Positions 35,613 through 46,579 of a DNA stretch of 64,000 nt are shown piece by piece. Made by a program: the position numbers and the translations under genes. The stretch's first letter is position 1. Every line of letters begins with the position of its first letter. Below the pieces are notes generated by a model that ran no database searches, had not been told where the DNA came from, and was given only the letters and a program-made list of their open reading frames with translations. Source of the DNA: Rhipidocladum racemiflorum (Eukaryota > Streptophyta > Magnoliopsida > Poales > Poaceae); contig CM070580.1 in NCBI GenBank assembly GCA_036346355.1, forward strand, positions 23,985,374-24,049,373, written 5' to 3'.

Positions 35613-37145
35613 ATTTCCATATCCAGAAACAGGCTAACAAAAACAAGATTAGGAATGAGCCATCCTACGAGGCATTCCAAAAGAGTGCCAGTTGATTCTG
35701 CTTCCACATTTCCTGACTTTGGCCAGCACCACTCCCCCAACCCTCCCCACATTTTTTTTGTACTGGGTAGTGTCGCGCGCGATACCGCGCCGCGTAAAAT
35801 CTGATCTAGTTCCTTTTTTTCTAAAAAAAAGTATCGAGATAGAGCTGTACACATATTTCTGTTGACGAAAATATTTTTTTTCCCGGAGAAAGGACCTGGA
35901 CGTAAGGGACGGTGACCTGTTTGTTATTGTTTTGGACCTAAGCGCTACTCCGAAAAATTAGAAAATGGCTCGTTCGAGATTTGTATTTAACGAGAGTTTG
36001 TTTTCGTAAAATAATGAAGGAGGGACCTAAAAGCTATTCGAAAGAACACACTGTCTATTTTGGAGAAAAAAAATAGTTTTTACCCTCACAAGTTAGGGGA
36101 AAAAATATTAAAAAAATGCTAAAAGCTTTTTTGTAATTTTACAGGGACCTATCCGTAATTTGGAATAAGATGAGGGGGGTTTTGCAAAAAGACCGGGGAG
36201 GCGACGTGGCTAGCCTCTCCGACCAGGAAACCTCCCAGAAATAATGATAGGAATATACGTTTGCAGCTAACTAGGCAACTAGCTCGGTGCTGCGAGAAAA
36301 AAAATTATAGTATATTTTTTCTTTCAATATAAGTTGTATAAATCTTGAAGCAGGCAAAGAGGTAAGTAATCATTATTTACTATTCATTTATACTTTAATA
36401 TTTGTGCAACTTTTAAAAAGAAAAGCATAGAAGTAGCTTTCAAAAAAAAATATTTTTTCAAGTTTTATGTAGCATTCTTTATAAAAACTAGACACATCAA
36501 ATCCGGGAGTGTATAGGTATCATCCGGATGCTTTTGTCCCAAAAAAACATCCAAATTTTGGACCGTACGATTGAAACACACATCCATCCACATCCGTCCG
36601 ATCAAAACATAGCAACCCACCTTGAATTCAGGGGGTGTGCATCGATCTCAAAGTAAATCTAATGGTCAGGAATTTGGACGATGATTGCTAAAGAAAACAT
36701 CCGGGTAAAAGTTATAAAAAAAAACCCATCTTTTTTATCTCCTCTCCAATATATATACCAAGAGGGATGCTGTAGGTACTAGAAGATACCTGACGCCGTA
36801 GATTTTTTTTTTCTTGGTTGTGCTAGTGTTAGCAACCCATTTGGTGAGCTTTGATGAGCGACCACCTCCGCACCATTTCTTAGCGCGCGCACTACACAAC
36901 TCAGTTCCACCCACCGCAACCACCTTCTTGACCCCCTCCTAAACCCAGGCTATTTTCCCCCAATTTCTCTCGGTTTCTCCTAGCTTCCTCGCCTCTTCGG
37001 CAACTTAACCAATGCCAACTAACAGCAAGAAACCTCACCACTCTCCTATAAGAATGGTTACTACTGCAGTGTTGGGAGTCCAAACCAGCATCGCCAGTTC
37101 TCTATTGCCGCGCCAGTTCTTGGTAAAGTATATAGCGGCGGAGGG
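35613..37145. other. Upstream region of ABCG5, MITE remnants
   Basis: AT-rich with no gene recognised. It contains the degraded MITE copy 3 at about 36318-36445. A segment near 36510-36700 resembles another MITE (CATCCGGATG and AACATCCGGG motifs) without clear ends. Confidence 0.5.
36318..36445. mobile_element. MITE copy 3, inverted and degraded
   Basis: Reverse complement of the family at 630-775 and 7421-7565: it shares AATATTTGTGCAACTTTT and AAAGAAAAGCATAGAAG. The left terminal repeat is not recognisable and no target-site duplication was found. Confidence 0.6.
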
Positions 37146-37153
37146 TATATAAG
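37146..37153 (+). promoter_or_regulatory. Likely TATA box of ABCG5
   Basis: TATATAAG lies 48 bp upstream of the start codon in otherwise GC-richer sequence. A start of transcription about 30 bp downstream would leave a short 5' leader. A second weaker TATATAG occurs about 20 bp further upstream. Confidence 0.5.
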
Positions 37154-37193
37154 GGAGTGAGGGCTTGCCGGCCGGAGCGGAGCACCTAGCACC

Positions 37194-39551
37194 ATGTCGC
37201 GGTTTGTCGACAGCCTGCCGTTCTTTGACCGAAGGTCGTCGCTGATGGAGGAGGCCGAGGATATCCCGCGCAGCGGCCGCCTCCACTTGCACCACCACCA
37301 CTACCAGCAGCCACGCGAAGCCATGCTGTCGCCGCAGCCGTCGCCGCCCGCGAATCACTCCTCTTTTACGCTCGCACAGCTCCTGAAGCGCGTCAACGAC
37401 GCGCGCAGCGCCGCGTCGTCGCCCAACTCGTCGACGTCGCCCTACACCATCGAGCTCGACGGCTCCATGACGGGGTCCACCGGGAGCGAGAGCGACCACA
37501 CGCACACCGGTGGCGGCGAAGGCCCACTGCTACCGTTCGTGCTCAAGTTCACCGACCTTACGTACAGCGTCAAGCAGAGGAAGAAGGGGTCGTGCCTGCC
37601 GGCGCTGCCGTTCCGGCGAGGGGAGCCGGAGCCCGAGGTGCCCCGGATGAAGACGCTGCTGGATAACATCTCCGGGGAGGCCCGGGAGGGTGAGATCATG
37701 GCGGTGCTCGGCGCAAGCGGGTCCGGCAAGAGCACGCTCATCGACGCGCTCGCCAACCGCATCGTGAAGGAGAGCCTCCACGGCTCCGTCACGCTCAACG
37801 GCGACTCCATCGGCAGCAACCTGCTCAAGATCATCTCGGCCTACGTGATGCAGGACGACCTCCTCTACCCGATGCTCACCGTCGAGGAGACGCTCATGTT
37901 CGCCGCCGAGTTCCGCCTGCCACGCTCCCTCCCCACCAAGGAGAAGAAGACGCGCGTGCAGGCGCTCATCGACCAGCTCGGCCTGCGCAATGCGGCCAAC
38001 ACCATCATCGGCGACGAGGGGCACCGCGGCGTGTCGGGCGGCGAGCGCCGGCGCGTGTCCATCGGCGTGGACATCATTCACGACCCCATCGTGCTGTTCC
38101 TCGACGAGCCCACCTCGGGGCTCGACTCCACCAGCGCCTTCATGGTGGTGAAGGTGCTGCAGCGCATCGCGCAGAGCGGCAGCGTGGTGGTCATGTCCAT
38201 CCACCAGCCGAGCTACCGCATCCTCGGGCTCCTCGACCGCCTCCTGTTCCTCTCACGCGGCCAGACGGTGTACTACGGCCCGCCGAGCGCGCTGCCGTCC
38301 TTCTTCCTGAACTTCGGCAAGTCCATCCCGGACAACGAGAACCCTACGGAGTTCGCGCTCGACCTCATCAAGGAGCTCGAGACCATGCCGGACGGGGCCA
38401 GGGACCTCGTCGAGCACAACAAGTCGTGGCAGAAGCGCATGGTCCCCGAGACGAAGCACCCCGACGACGGGCACGGCGAGAAGCAGTCGCTCTCCCTGAA
38501 GGAGGCCATCAGCGCCAGCATCTCGCGGGGGAAGCTCGTGTCCGGCGCGACCGACGGCACCGTCGCGGTGCCCTCGGAGTCTTCGGCGCCGGCGCCGTCG
38601 GTGCCCAAGTTCGCGAACCCGTTCTGGATCGAGATGGGGGTGCTGACCCGGCGCGCGTTCCTCAACACGGTGCGCACGCCGGAGATCTTCGTAATCCGCC
38701 TGGGAGCGGTGCTGATCACGGGGTTCATCCTGGCGACTATCTTCTGGCGCCTAGACGACTCGCCCAAGGGGGTGCAGGAGCGGCTGGGCTTCTTCGCCAT
38801 CGCCATGTCCACCATGTTCTACACCTGCTCCGACGCGCTGCCGGTGTTCCTCAACGAGCGCTACATCTTCCTCCGCGAGACGGCCTACAACGCGTACCGC
38901 CGCTCCTCGTACGTGCTCTCCCACACCATCGTCGGCTTCCCCTCGCTCATCGTCCTCTCCTTCGCCTTCGCGCTCACCACCTTCTTCGCCGTTGGGCTCG
39001 CGGGCGGCTCCGAGGGCTTCTTCTTCTTCGTGGCCATCGTGCTGGCCTCCTTCTGGGCGGGGAGCGGGTTCGCAACGTTCCTGTCCGGCGTGGTGACGCA
39101 CGTGATGCTGGGCTTCCCCGTGGTGGTTGCGACGCTGTCCTACTTCCTGCTCTTCAGCGGCTTCTTCATCACCCGGGAAAGGATCCCGCGGTACTGGATA
39201 TGGTTCCACTACGTGTCGCTGGTCAAGTACCCGTACGAGGCGGTGATGCAGAACGAGTTCAGCGACCCGGGGCGGTGCTTCGTGCGAGGGGTGCAGATGT
39301 TCGACAACACGCCGCTGGCCGCGCTGCCGGCGGCGGTGAAGGTGCGGGTGCTGCGGGCCATGGGCACGTCGCTCGGCGTGGATATCGGCACGAGGACGTG
39401 CATCACCACGGGGCCCGACTTCCTGGCGCAGCAGGCCGTCACCGACCTCACCAAGTGGGACTGCCTCTGGATCACCGTCGCGTGGGGCTTCCTCTTCCGC
39501 ATCCTCTTCTACGTCGCGCTGCTGCTCGGGAGCAGGAACAAGAGGAGGTAG
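37194..39551 (+). CDS. ABCG5: Half-size ABC transporter, subfamily G, RCN1/ABCG5-like
   Basis: An intronless 785-residue frame with the reverse order typical of ABCG half-transporters: nucleotide-binding domain first, then membrane domain. Motifs: Walker A GASGSGKST (173-181), signature SGGERRR (281-287), Walker B with LFLDEPTSGLD (301-311) and H-loop His337 (SIHQPS). About six hydrophobic segments lie between residues 500 and 780, including IRLGAVLITGFILATIFW and FPVVVATLSYFLLFSGFF. It should dimerise in the plasma membrane and export lipidic substrates. The end LLLGSRNKRR and the MSRFVD start recall rice ABCG5 (RCN1), needed for root suberin and shoot branching; Arabidopsis relatives ABCG2/6/20 also export suberin precursors. 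The N-terminus carries a His run (LHHHH, residues 32-36). The family is certain; orthology to RCN1 is inferred from sequence style and neighbourhood. Confidence 0.93.
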   Translation: MSRFVDSLPFFDRRSSLMEEAEDIPRSGRLHLHHHHYQQPREAMLSPQPSPPANHSSFTLAQLLKRVNDARSAASSPNSSTSPYTIELDGSMTGSTGSESDHTHTGGGEGPLLPFVLKFTDLTYSVKQRKKGSCLPALPFRRGEPEPEVPRMKTLLDNISGEAREGEIMAVLGASGSGKSTLIDALANRIVKESLHGSVTLNGDSIGSNLLKIISAYVMQDDLLYPMLTVEETLMFAAEFRLPRSLPTKEKKTRVQALIDQLGLRNAANTIIGDEGHRGVSGGERRRVSIGVDIIHDPIVLFLDEPTSGLDSTSAFMVVKVLQRIAQSGSVVVMSIHQPSYRILGLLDRLLFLSRGQTVYYGPPSALPSFFLNFGKSIPDNENPTEFALDLIKELETMPDGARDLVEHNKSWQKRMVPETKHPDDGHGEKQSLSLKEAISASISRGKLVSGATDGTVAVPSESSAPAPSVPKFANPFWIEMGVLTRRAFLNTVRTPEIFVIRLGAVLITGFILATIFWRLDDSPKGVQERLGFFAIAMSTMFYTCSDALPVFLNERYIFLRETAYNAYRRSSYVLSHTIVGFPSLIVLSFAFALTTFFAVGLAGGSEGFFFFVAIVLASFWAGSGFATFLSGVVTHVMLGFPVVVATLSYFLLFSGFFITRERIPRYWIWFHYVSLVKYPYEAVMQNEFSDPGRCFVRGVQMFDNTPLAALPAAVKVRVLRAMGTSLGVDIGTRTCITTGPDFLAQQAVTDLTKWDCLWITVAWGFLFRILFYVALLLGSRNKRR

Positions 39552-39837
39552 AGTACTACGGCAAGGCGCGCGCGGTTCGATCGGATCGCCTTCCCCGTCG
39601 GCTTCGTTGGCGCAAGCGAAGTCGGACTGTTGGTTGGTCTTCTCTTGTAAGTTGTAATTTTCTTCTTGTTTTTTCGATATTTGATTAACTGCGTATGATT
39701 GAGATGAAACGGGACTTATTCGGTGCGTGTAAATTTGCTTGTATGTTGTACGTTATCATGGCAAGTTGAAATTGTAATCCGACGGTATGATTTTTTTTTC
39801 CTCCTTTTTTTCTATTACAAGGTTCCTGAATTTTTAT
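39552..39837 (+). other. ABCG5 3' flank
   Basis: Expected 3' UTR; the sequence becomes T-rich after about 39640. No unambiguous AATAAA signal was seen, which is common in plants. Confidence 0.5.
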
Positions 39838-40318
39838 CAAAAGCTCATTTAACATCCTCAACTATAAAATCAGACATTTGACTTCCAAATTTTGCAATCC
39901 GGATCATATAACATTTGATTTCGCATAGTGGTGTTATATGTAGCACAACAAATGAACGATTTTACCATGTAGGATGACATGCTGTCCAAGTTAGATCAAT
40001 AATAGGTGGGTCACATGGGCTTCTACCCCGTCGAGCTCCCAATCATACTTACATGGCTGTCAGCCCCTTCCTCTCTATTTTGATTTGGAAGAGAAGTTCA
40101 CTTACATGTTATTCACCTAAATTTGCTCAGCATGTCATTCTACGTGCCAAAATCACCCACTCATTACACTACGTGGGCAATACCAGTGTGCAAAACTGGG
40201 TTCTTGTGTTATTTGAATCGGACTGCAAAGTTCGGACATCAAATCTCTAATTTCATAGTTTATGGTGTTAGGCGAACTTTCGAGCGAAGTTTAGGGTGTT
40301 GTTTTATATGAATATTTT
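39838..40318. mobile_element. Foldback MULE-type element, copy A
   Basis: Homologous over its length to the bounded element at 42874-43410, same orientation. Its two ends are long imperfect inverted repeats of roughly 100 bp: left CATTTGACTTCC...TTGCAATCC pairs with right GCAAAGTTCGGACATCAAAT. Exact ends and a duplication could not be fixed, so coordinates are approximate. Confidence 0.65.
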
Positions 40319-40669
40319 CTTTTTTTTACTTAGGCTGTTTGAAACTTGGAGTACATAGGATTCAAGTTTTTTTTTTTTTTGGCATAGTCTAATTTTATAA
40401 TAAAACTGTGTGGTTGACAACAACAGTAGAGAAACTGCTAGAAAGGTATTGTTGTGACGCATATGTAGTAGAAAAACTGCTGGTAAGCCTCGTATGTTTG
40501 GTGAGCAGAAACGAGGCTTAGCAAGCAAGAAAGTTAATTCCTACTTATAAGATGCATGGAAATATGGAACATCAAGTTGTACACGCGTGTTCCTTCATAT
40601 ACGTGACGGTTGTTGGTAGTTGTAGGTAGTTGCGCCTGTTATCACTTACTATCACGGAGGACATTTTCC
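40319..40669. other. Intergenic spacer
   Basis: Homopolymer-T runs (near 40366-40380) and no recognisable gene or bounded repeat. Confidence 0.4.
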
Positions 40670-40883
40670 GTGAACGGGCAGATCTAATTTGATATATAAG
40701 TGAATATTTTTTTAAACTAGTCATGTGAGTTTTCTAAAAGAATCACGATGGTTTCGTAACGACAACTACGAGTCATAGTCAATTGCTTTTGGATCCTTAT
40801 TCGGCTTGCAAAAAATAGTCCTCTCCTTTTTCACTATGTAATTATTGGGTATATAGAGCACACCGTACATACGTCAGAAAATA

Positions 40884-41147
40884 TCTTTATCTTTACTATT
40901 CTAAAGCAGCACTTGGTGGCAGTGGTCCGTTCTTCCCATGTTATTAATTGCCGCTTAATTGCCCTACTTAATTGCCCTGCTTAATTGCCCTACGCAAGAA
41001 ACGAAGCGTTGCTTTAATTAGCCAGCTTTCGCAAGAAATGAAGCTTAAAGACAAATGTTTGATCTTGTGAATTTTTTTTTTATTTTTTAATCTTTATTTT
41101 TCGTTATCAATTTTGTTTTTCGTAGCAACGCACGGGCATGTAACTAT
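40884..41147 (+). mobile_element. Non-autonomous Helitron, copy 2
   Basis: Starts TCTTTATCTTTACTATTCTA, fitting a Helitron 5' TC end, and finishes CGTAGCAACGCACGGGCATG then TAACTAT, similar to Helitron 3' ends although the CTRR is imperfect. About 264 bp; no helicase coding. It interrupts the left LTR of the decayed element: flanking sequence aligns with the right LTR once it is removed. Confidence 0.6.
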
Positions 41148-41248
41148 CAATACAAATGGGAGAGTTATGGATATACATCTTTGTATCTTTGTTTTGATCT
41201 CGTGTTTACGTGATCTTAATTGGTCAACAACGACCTTGATACATAACA

Positions 41249-42654
41249 CGTTATCAGTACGAGAGTGCTCCCGAGTCTCGAGTGAAGATCATTCACATTT
41301 CAAAAGTTGTTACTTGATCTGTTTTAGTCAATTTAGTTGCTGCATTTATTTGATCTCTCCCTAATTCTATATTCTTCTAATCCAGTCGATGTCTCACCTT
41401 GGATGGGATTAGCGTTGCCCAAATCCTCACCATCGTTTCGCGTCTTGACGTGATTAGTGTTGTTTCGTGCTTTAGCATGTGTCGGGCTCTTGGCCGTCGA
41501 TTCACACCTGGAGTAATCGACTTCCGTGTCGCACCTTGGTGCCGCCGAATAGATCTAGACATTAGGCAATGCCATGGCTCCACTAAATCGATGCACCAGC
41601 CATCAAATCATGTAGTAGTGTGACCGATGTCATGTAGGGTCTTGCACACGGTTGTCACTTGTCAGCCGACCGACGGGACACGGCGTTTGCATGCCGCCAT
41701 TGTGTGCCTCACCGTGGCGAGGACACCGGATCAACATCGAGACCGCACCATGGCGTGGCTCACTGCAGGCTGCGTGAACGCAGGCGAGATGCCGCACCGA
41801 GAACGCAGTATGTCACCAATGATCCCGCATGGCGAGAAGCCAGACATAGCCATCGTTGATCTACCGAGCCTGCGACACTATGACCGTCGCCGCCGTGTGT
41901 GGGTCACAGCCAGGCGTCGGGGTCATCAAGCCGTGCATGGCCGTGTGTCAGAACGCCACCTTCGCAAAGCCATGAGCACGGGTCGAACGGATCGCCATTG
42001 TCAATTTCCTCGCCATATGAGGGGACCAAGAGATCGCCATCGTGTTACACTGAGAGAGAATGCTGGCGAGTCACGGCCGCGCGCTCTGCCTTGTGCAGGT
42101 GGGAGAATGACGCCGTGCCTCCTGAGTCGATCTGAGCTCAGTGCGCATCGCCACGTGGCCATACCAAGCGCAAGTACATGGGCCACCTTCGGTCACTTGA
42201 GATACGAGCAGCAGGTGGGACGACGGTTTGAGGGCCTCGTTAAGCGGCTGAGACGCGCTGGTAGCAGGAAGGGGAGGGTAATGGAGAGCGGAGGTAGTCG
42301 GCGAAGGACGGGAGGGAGAAGGAAAGTAGAGAGGAGAAAGAGCGGGAAGGGAGCGGAATGATCGAGAAGGAAGCGAGGTGGCACGCGATGGGGAGGGAAT
42401 CGGGAGCGGAGGCTGCAGTCGAAGCGTACGCGCGCAAGAGGCGATCTCGGCCGCAGAAGGTCGATCGGACGGGCGAAACGCGCGCAGGCGACGTGGCCAC
42501 CATGAGCAAGCCGGAAAACTTCGAGGAATGTTTATATAACTATATGGGGAGCGCCAGGCCAAACAAGAGTTGGGCCATTTTTTTCTGCTGGGTTTTCGGA
42601 AGGACTTTTTAACGAGGCATGACTATGGCATTGAAAAAAGTGTCTAAGAAGGAG
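41249..42654. other. Interior of the decayed LTR element, no recognisable genes
   Basis: GC-richer than its surroundings. It has open frames on both strands (for example 41627-42361 on + and 42071-42562 on -) of Arg-rich or Ser/Pro-rich composition without motifs. It may be captured or scrambled host sequence. Confidence 0.45.
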
Positions 42655-43513
42655 TGTTGTGGAATATTCTAATTTCATATATGTGTGGATATTTTCCTAA
42701 ATTGACTTCAGGGAGTTTTCTAAATGAATATACGAGAGATTCCTAATGAGGAATAAGAGTATTACTGTATTAATTTTAGATTTTACTTTGCTTATAAGAA
42801 AAGTACTGTCCTCTCCCACTGTATAATTAGGGGCATACAGGCAAATTGTATACATACCAAAAAATATTAATAAGAAAAAAGTCTATATAACACCATGGCT
42901 TTGGTCCGAAGTCCATCAAGCACATCGAATTATAAAAATGGATATTTGACTCTTCGAACTTGTAATCCAGTTCAAATAGCACCAAAACCCCGTTTTGTAT
43001 AGTGATATTCTCTGTGTGATGAAACGAGTAAGCGATTTTGTCATGTAGCATGAGACATTGGGCTAGTTAGGTCAATAGAAGTTGGGGCCCACAGAGACTT
43101 CTCCCCCGCCGAGCTCCCGTCCATATTTCCATGGATGTTGGCCCCTTAGCTGTCTCACTCTCTATTTCAATCTGGGAGAAAAGCCTTTATGGACTCTACC
43201 TGTTATTTACCTACACTTACCCAGCATGTCATCCTATGTAGTAAAACCGCTCACTCATCATGCCACACAGGCAATACGACTATGCGAAACCGAGTCATGG
43301 TGTTATTTGAACAAAGTTGCAAAGTTTAGCGGGTCAAATATCCGATTTTACAGTTTGCAGGCCAACCGGATTTTTGAGCAAAGTTTGAAATGTTATATGT
43401 ACTTTTTCCTATTAATAAAGATAATAGAGTGGTGGATTTCTATCTTATGTCTCTATTTTAATGTTGTGTTTTTATGATCTTGATTGGTCCATAAGGACCA
43501 TAGATACGTAACA
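42655..43513 (+). repeat. Right LTR of the decayed element, interrupted
   Basis: Begins TGTTGTGGAATATTC and ends TACGTAACA; sequence outside 42865-43419 aligns with the left repeat. Confidence 0.5.
42874..43410. mobile_element. MULE-type MITE, copy B, 537 bp
   Basis: Ends GAAAAAAGTCTATATAAC and GTTATATGTACTTTTTCC are inverted repeats that extend inwards for roughly 100 bp. A perfect 9-bp target-site duplication TATTAATAA (42865-42873 and 43411-43419) is diagnostic of Mutator-like transposition. It sits inside the right LTR of the decayed element. Confidence 0.88.
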
Positions 43514-44157
43514 TAGGCTTATATTTTTTCTAAAAAAAAGTTGCAGACTTATAGATTGTTTCTCCTTACGTCAATTGCTCAGGTGACATCGTTTTTTTCT
43601 AGAGGATGCAGGGAAGATGTACAGACTCCGGTTCAGGATTTGCAAGAACCTAACGTGGATTTAGGGCCATGCCTTCCTTTTGATCAATGTTGGGTGTCAA
43701 TTGTATCAAAGCCCGGTGAAAAATAGACATTTATTCTGGGCCTCCTGGTCCGGTCTTTAGAAGAAATGTTTAGAATAGAGTGAAACCCATGTGAACCATA
43801 AGGTGCGGTTAAACTTACCTGAGTGGCTTCGGATTGTAAGTTTCCACAGGCCCGTCTTATTTGTACTTGGGTCGAAGCAGTTTTAATGGTATGCAGCAAA
43901 TGCCACAAGGTCCACAAGTACGCTGTACGCACAGGCATTTGGCCACATAGTTTTTTAGAAAGAGAAAGGGAATTAATAAACTTCATTTCGGATATTTTTA
44001 TTGCTAAAATCACCTAAATCTAGAACCATCAGATGGAGCCCAAGCCAACCCGTTTGGTATGAGCCATCCACTCCTCTCGTGCAGTCCTCTCACCCATTTG
44101 CGACGGCTACAGCGGTCGAAGATATAAACACGGCGTGCGGAGCTCAGGCCGGAATGG

Positions 44158-44196
<39 letters not shown>

Positions 44197-45150
44197 CAGC
44201 ATGGAGCTCGAGCTTGGATCTAGCGGCAGGTGACTTCATGACAGCCGTTGTAGTCGGGCCCGAAGCCAGAAAAAAGGATGCGTTGATCGGGCACAGTGTC
44301 GGACGGCTCCATGGCAATGCAGTAGTGCCATTGTAGCTGGCTGACCTAGCTACTGTTGTCTAGTTGCTTTCTTTAACTCTTCTTTTTTGGGGGAAAAAAC
44401 TCTATTTGACACCCAAATGTGCTCATTTCTTGCTAAATGGTCCGTTTGTAATATCTCTGTTGCTCCTCTTGTGTACAACAGTACAAGGTAACAATCGAGA
44501 ATAGTGGTTGCTGTCTTGCTGACTTGTTTGATTATTTTGCCACTTACCAGATGAATCACCATTAATGAAGTTTCTTAGGTGTACTATTATCATGCAGTAT
44601 ATAATCTCCAAACTCAAATTATAATATACAGATACAAGTTTTAGTCAAACATTCAAAAAAGAGAGAGATGTATATACCATATTAAAAACATATGACATGT
44701 GAACTAAAATAGCTATATTTTATTTGCTGACGGGTCTCATGGATCTCCGTTCATGGGAGGACTTCGGCCCTTGTTCCCGGCCCTATTCTAATAGCTTCAG
44801 CTCTTGCCATGAAATACAGGTGATTGCCGGCCCTACCGGTGGAATGGTAATCAGGTTGGTAAAACTATCAAGCTGACTGCTCTGATACAGACGTACGTCA
44901 GAATAGCACGGCCAGATGCATCCGATTACCGTGGACGAGGCAGCTTCACCGGCCAACCGCTCTTCAATCAAGCGGGGCGTGTTTGGACCGACCGCTGAGT
45001 TCTTTCCAATAATCATGCTGGTTGCTAACCTGCCTGCCTGCTCAACGTATTCTACTTGCCGAAATACAGTCTTGCACCGCTGCTGGCTGAATGCAGCAAG
45101 GATATTCGATTAAGTTGCGCGCAGCTCGCTTCCGTCGCTTGCACTATCTG
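43514..45150. other. Intergenic, includes a GA microsatellite
   Basis: No gene recognised. A short ORF-rich patch at 44000-44340 flanks the microsatellite but lacks motifs. Confidence 0.5.
44161..44194. repeat. (AG)17 microsatellite
   Basis: Seventeen uninterrupted AG units. Confidence 0.95.
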
Positions 45151-45479
45151 AAAGCCATCAGGAATTTGGCAAAGACCCGTGCTAAATAATCAATTGCTCG
45201 GTACGCCAGCAGAAAGAAATATAACCTCACACTGACATACCCTTTCAAGATTACCCGGTGGCGGACCTAGAAAAATTTTCTATGAGAGACACGCTTCACA
45301 CATACAATTTTATAGTCTATAATATCATAAATTCAACACATTTATTTAAAGTTTGCTAAAAGTACAATACAAAATAGTTCTAAGGTCGTAAACATCCTAA
45401 ATCACTAAAATCAGAACCAATTCAATAAACAAATTTACCATATTGAAGTGGTGATATTGTAGTATTTTTCGAATTTTTG
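45150..45479 (+). repeat. Duplicated segment, left copy, with truncated MITE
   Basis: Nearly identical to 46230-46560 from AATAATCAATTGCTCGGTAC to AGTGGTGATATTG. It contains a GGTGGCGGACCTAG-start MITE (45256 on) whose right end is lost where the CGAAATTTCGG-rich repeat begins. The preceding GCCATCAGGAATTTGGCAAA string also recurs near 45990. Confidence 0.85.
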
Positions 45480-45740
45480 ACCGAAATTTCACCAAAATTT
45501 GACCGGATTGGATTCCTCAAGTCATTTTCCATGTCTAACCAAAATTTCAAAAAATTTCGACATCGTTTGAACCATTTTCCGTTCTGTTGAATTTTACCGA
45601 GATTTCGGAATTTTGGACGAAATTCCGGATTTCTCGGTTAAAAAAAAACGGATTTGAATTTTGGTTTTTGAATTTCGTCCGGATTTTGTTCGAAATTTCC
45701 AAATCTCGGCGAAATTTCGGATTTCGGCCAGATCCGAGAT
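45480..45740. repeat. Fragment related to the hAT element at 10126-11000
   Basis: Shares AACGGATTTGAATTTTGGTT, CGTCCGGATTTTGT and ATTTCGGATTTCGG blocks with the right part of that element. Both ends are missing. Confidence 0.7.
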
Positions 45741-46234
45741 GGAGTCCGTAGGGCGCTTTGCGTGGCGTTTCACGTTTGCCCCAATGCTCCGTGCGAGAGA
45801 GAACCAGGCGCGCCGCGGCAAATCCTTCTATCCACGTTTCGGGCCAGACGGCCGCAGGTGGCAGGTGCTGTGTCGCGCGCGTCCGCTCGCCATCGGCAGG
45901 CTGGCAATTTCAACTTTTCAAGCCCACGGCGCGACGGGCCGCGATTCTTACGAGCCGTTCGCGCGCCCGCGGTTGGTGTTGCGATGGTGCGGGCCATCAG
46001 GAATTTGGCAAAGACCCGTGCTAACTACACTAGCAAACGAAGTTTCTTATGCCGAGGCACAGGGATCGCACGCAGTCGCCGCTGAACACAACGGCCAACG
46101 GGTCGGTGTAAATTAATCTCGTCCACATGGACAACAGGACCCCCCCCCCCCCCCCCAAGGTTACCAATTGATCCGTAGGTTTCTTTCTTGCTCGCCTCCA
46201 TTGCTAACGCCGTGTAACACTACGTTACTAATAT
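45741..46234. other. GC-rich spacer between the duplicated segments
   Basis: A GC-rich stretch (45745-46110) with open frames in several phases but no recognisable protein; possibly a captured gene fragment. It includes a run of 17 C at 46140-46156. Confidence 0.45.
46140..46156. repeat. Poly-C tract of 17
   Basis: Uninterrupted C homopolymer following ACAACAGGA; length may be uncertain in any assembly. Confidence 0.9.
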
Positions 46235-46579
46235 GGAGAAATAATCAATTGCTCGGTACGCCAGCAGAAAGAAATATAACCTCACAGTGACACACCCTTT
46301 CAAGATTACCCGGTGGCGGACCTAGAAAATTTTTCTATGAGAGACACGCTTCACACGTACAGTTTTATAGTCTTGTACAATGATTCTGTAATATCATAAA
46401 TTCAACACATTTATTTAAAGTTTGCTAAAAGTACAATACAAAATAGTTCTAAGGTCGTAAACATCCTAAATCACTAAAATCAGAACCAATTCAATGAACA
46501 AATTTACCATATTGAAGTGGTGATATTGCAGCATTTTTCAAAATTTTGAGGGACCCCGGCACCCATAGATCCGCCTCTG
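46235..46579 (+). repeat. Duplicated segment, right copy, with complete MITE
   Basis: The MITE occupies about 46311-46579 with termini CGGTGGCGGACCTA and TAGATCCGCCTCTG (inverted repeats). It has 16 additional bases (GTACAATGATTCTGTA region near 46376) relative to the left copy. No coding content. Confidence 0.8.

Larger units (their letters stand above)
40670..43513 (+). mobile_element. Decayed non-autonomous LTR retroelement, probably copia-type
   Basis: Two related terminal regions flank 1.4 kb: about 40670-41248 and 42655-43513. Matching blocks include CTAATTT.ATATA...GAGTTTTCTAAA..AAT and GATCTTAATTGGTC / GATCTTGATTGGTC. The right copy starts TGTTGTGGAATATTC after a purine-rich GAAGGAG; both end near TAACA. 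CGTTATCAGTACGAG follows the left copy, resembling the initiator-tRNA site of some plant copia elements. The left repeat holds a Helitron and the right a MULE-type MITE. The interior encodes no recognisable Gag or Pol. The left start and the target-site duplication are unresolved. Confidence 0.55.

Noticed and set aside
37530..39688. Long frames overlapping ABCG5 on both strands
   Set aside because: Shadows of the GC-rich ABCG5 coding sequence; only the 37194 frame carries Walker, signature and H-loop motifs.
41627..42361. 244-codon plus-strand frame in the decayed LTR element
   Set aside because: Arg-rich composition, overlapped by equally long frames on the other strand, with no motif; probably composition-driven.
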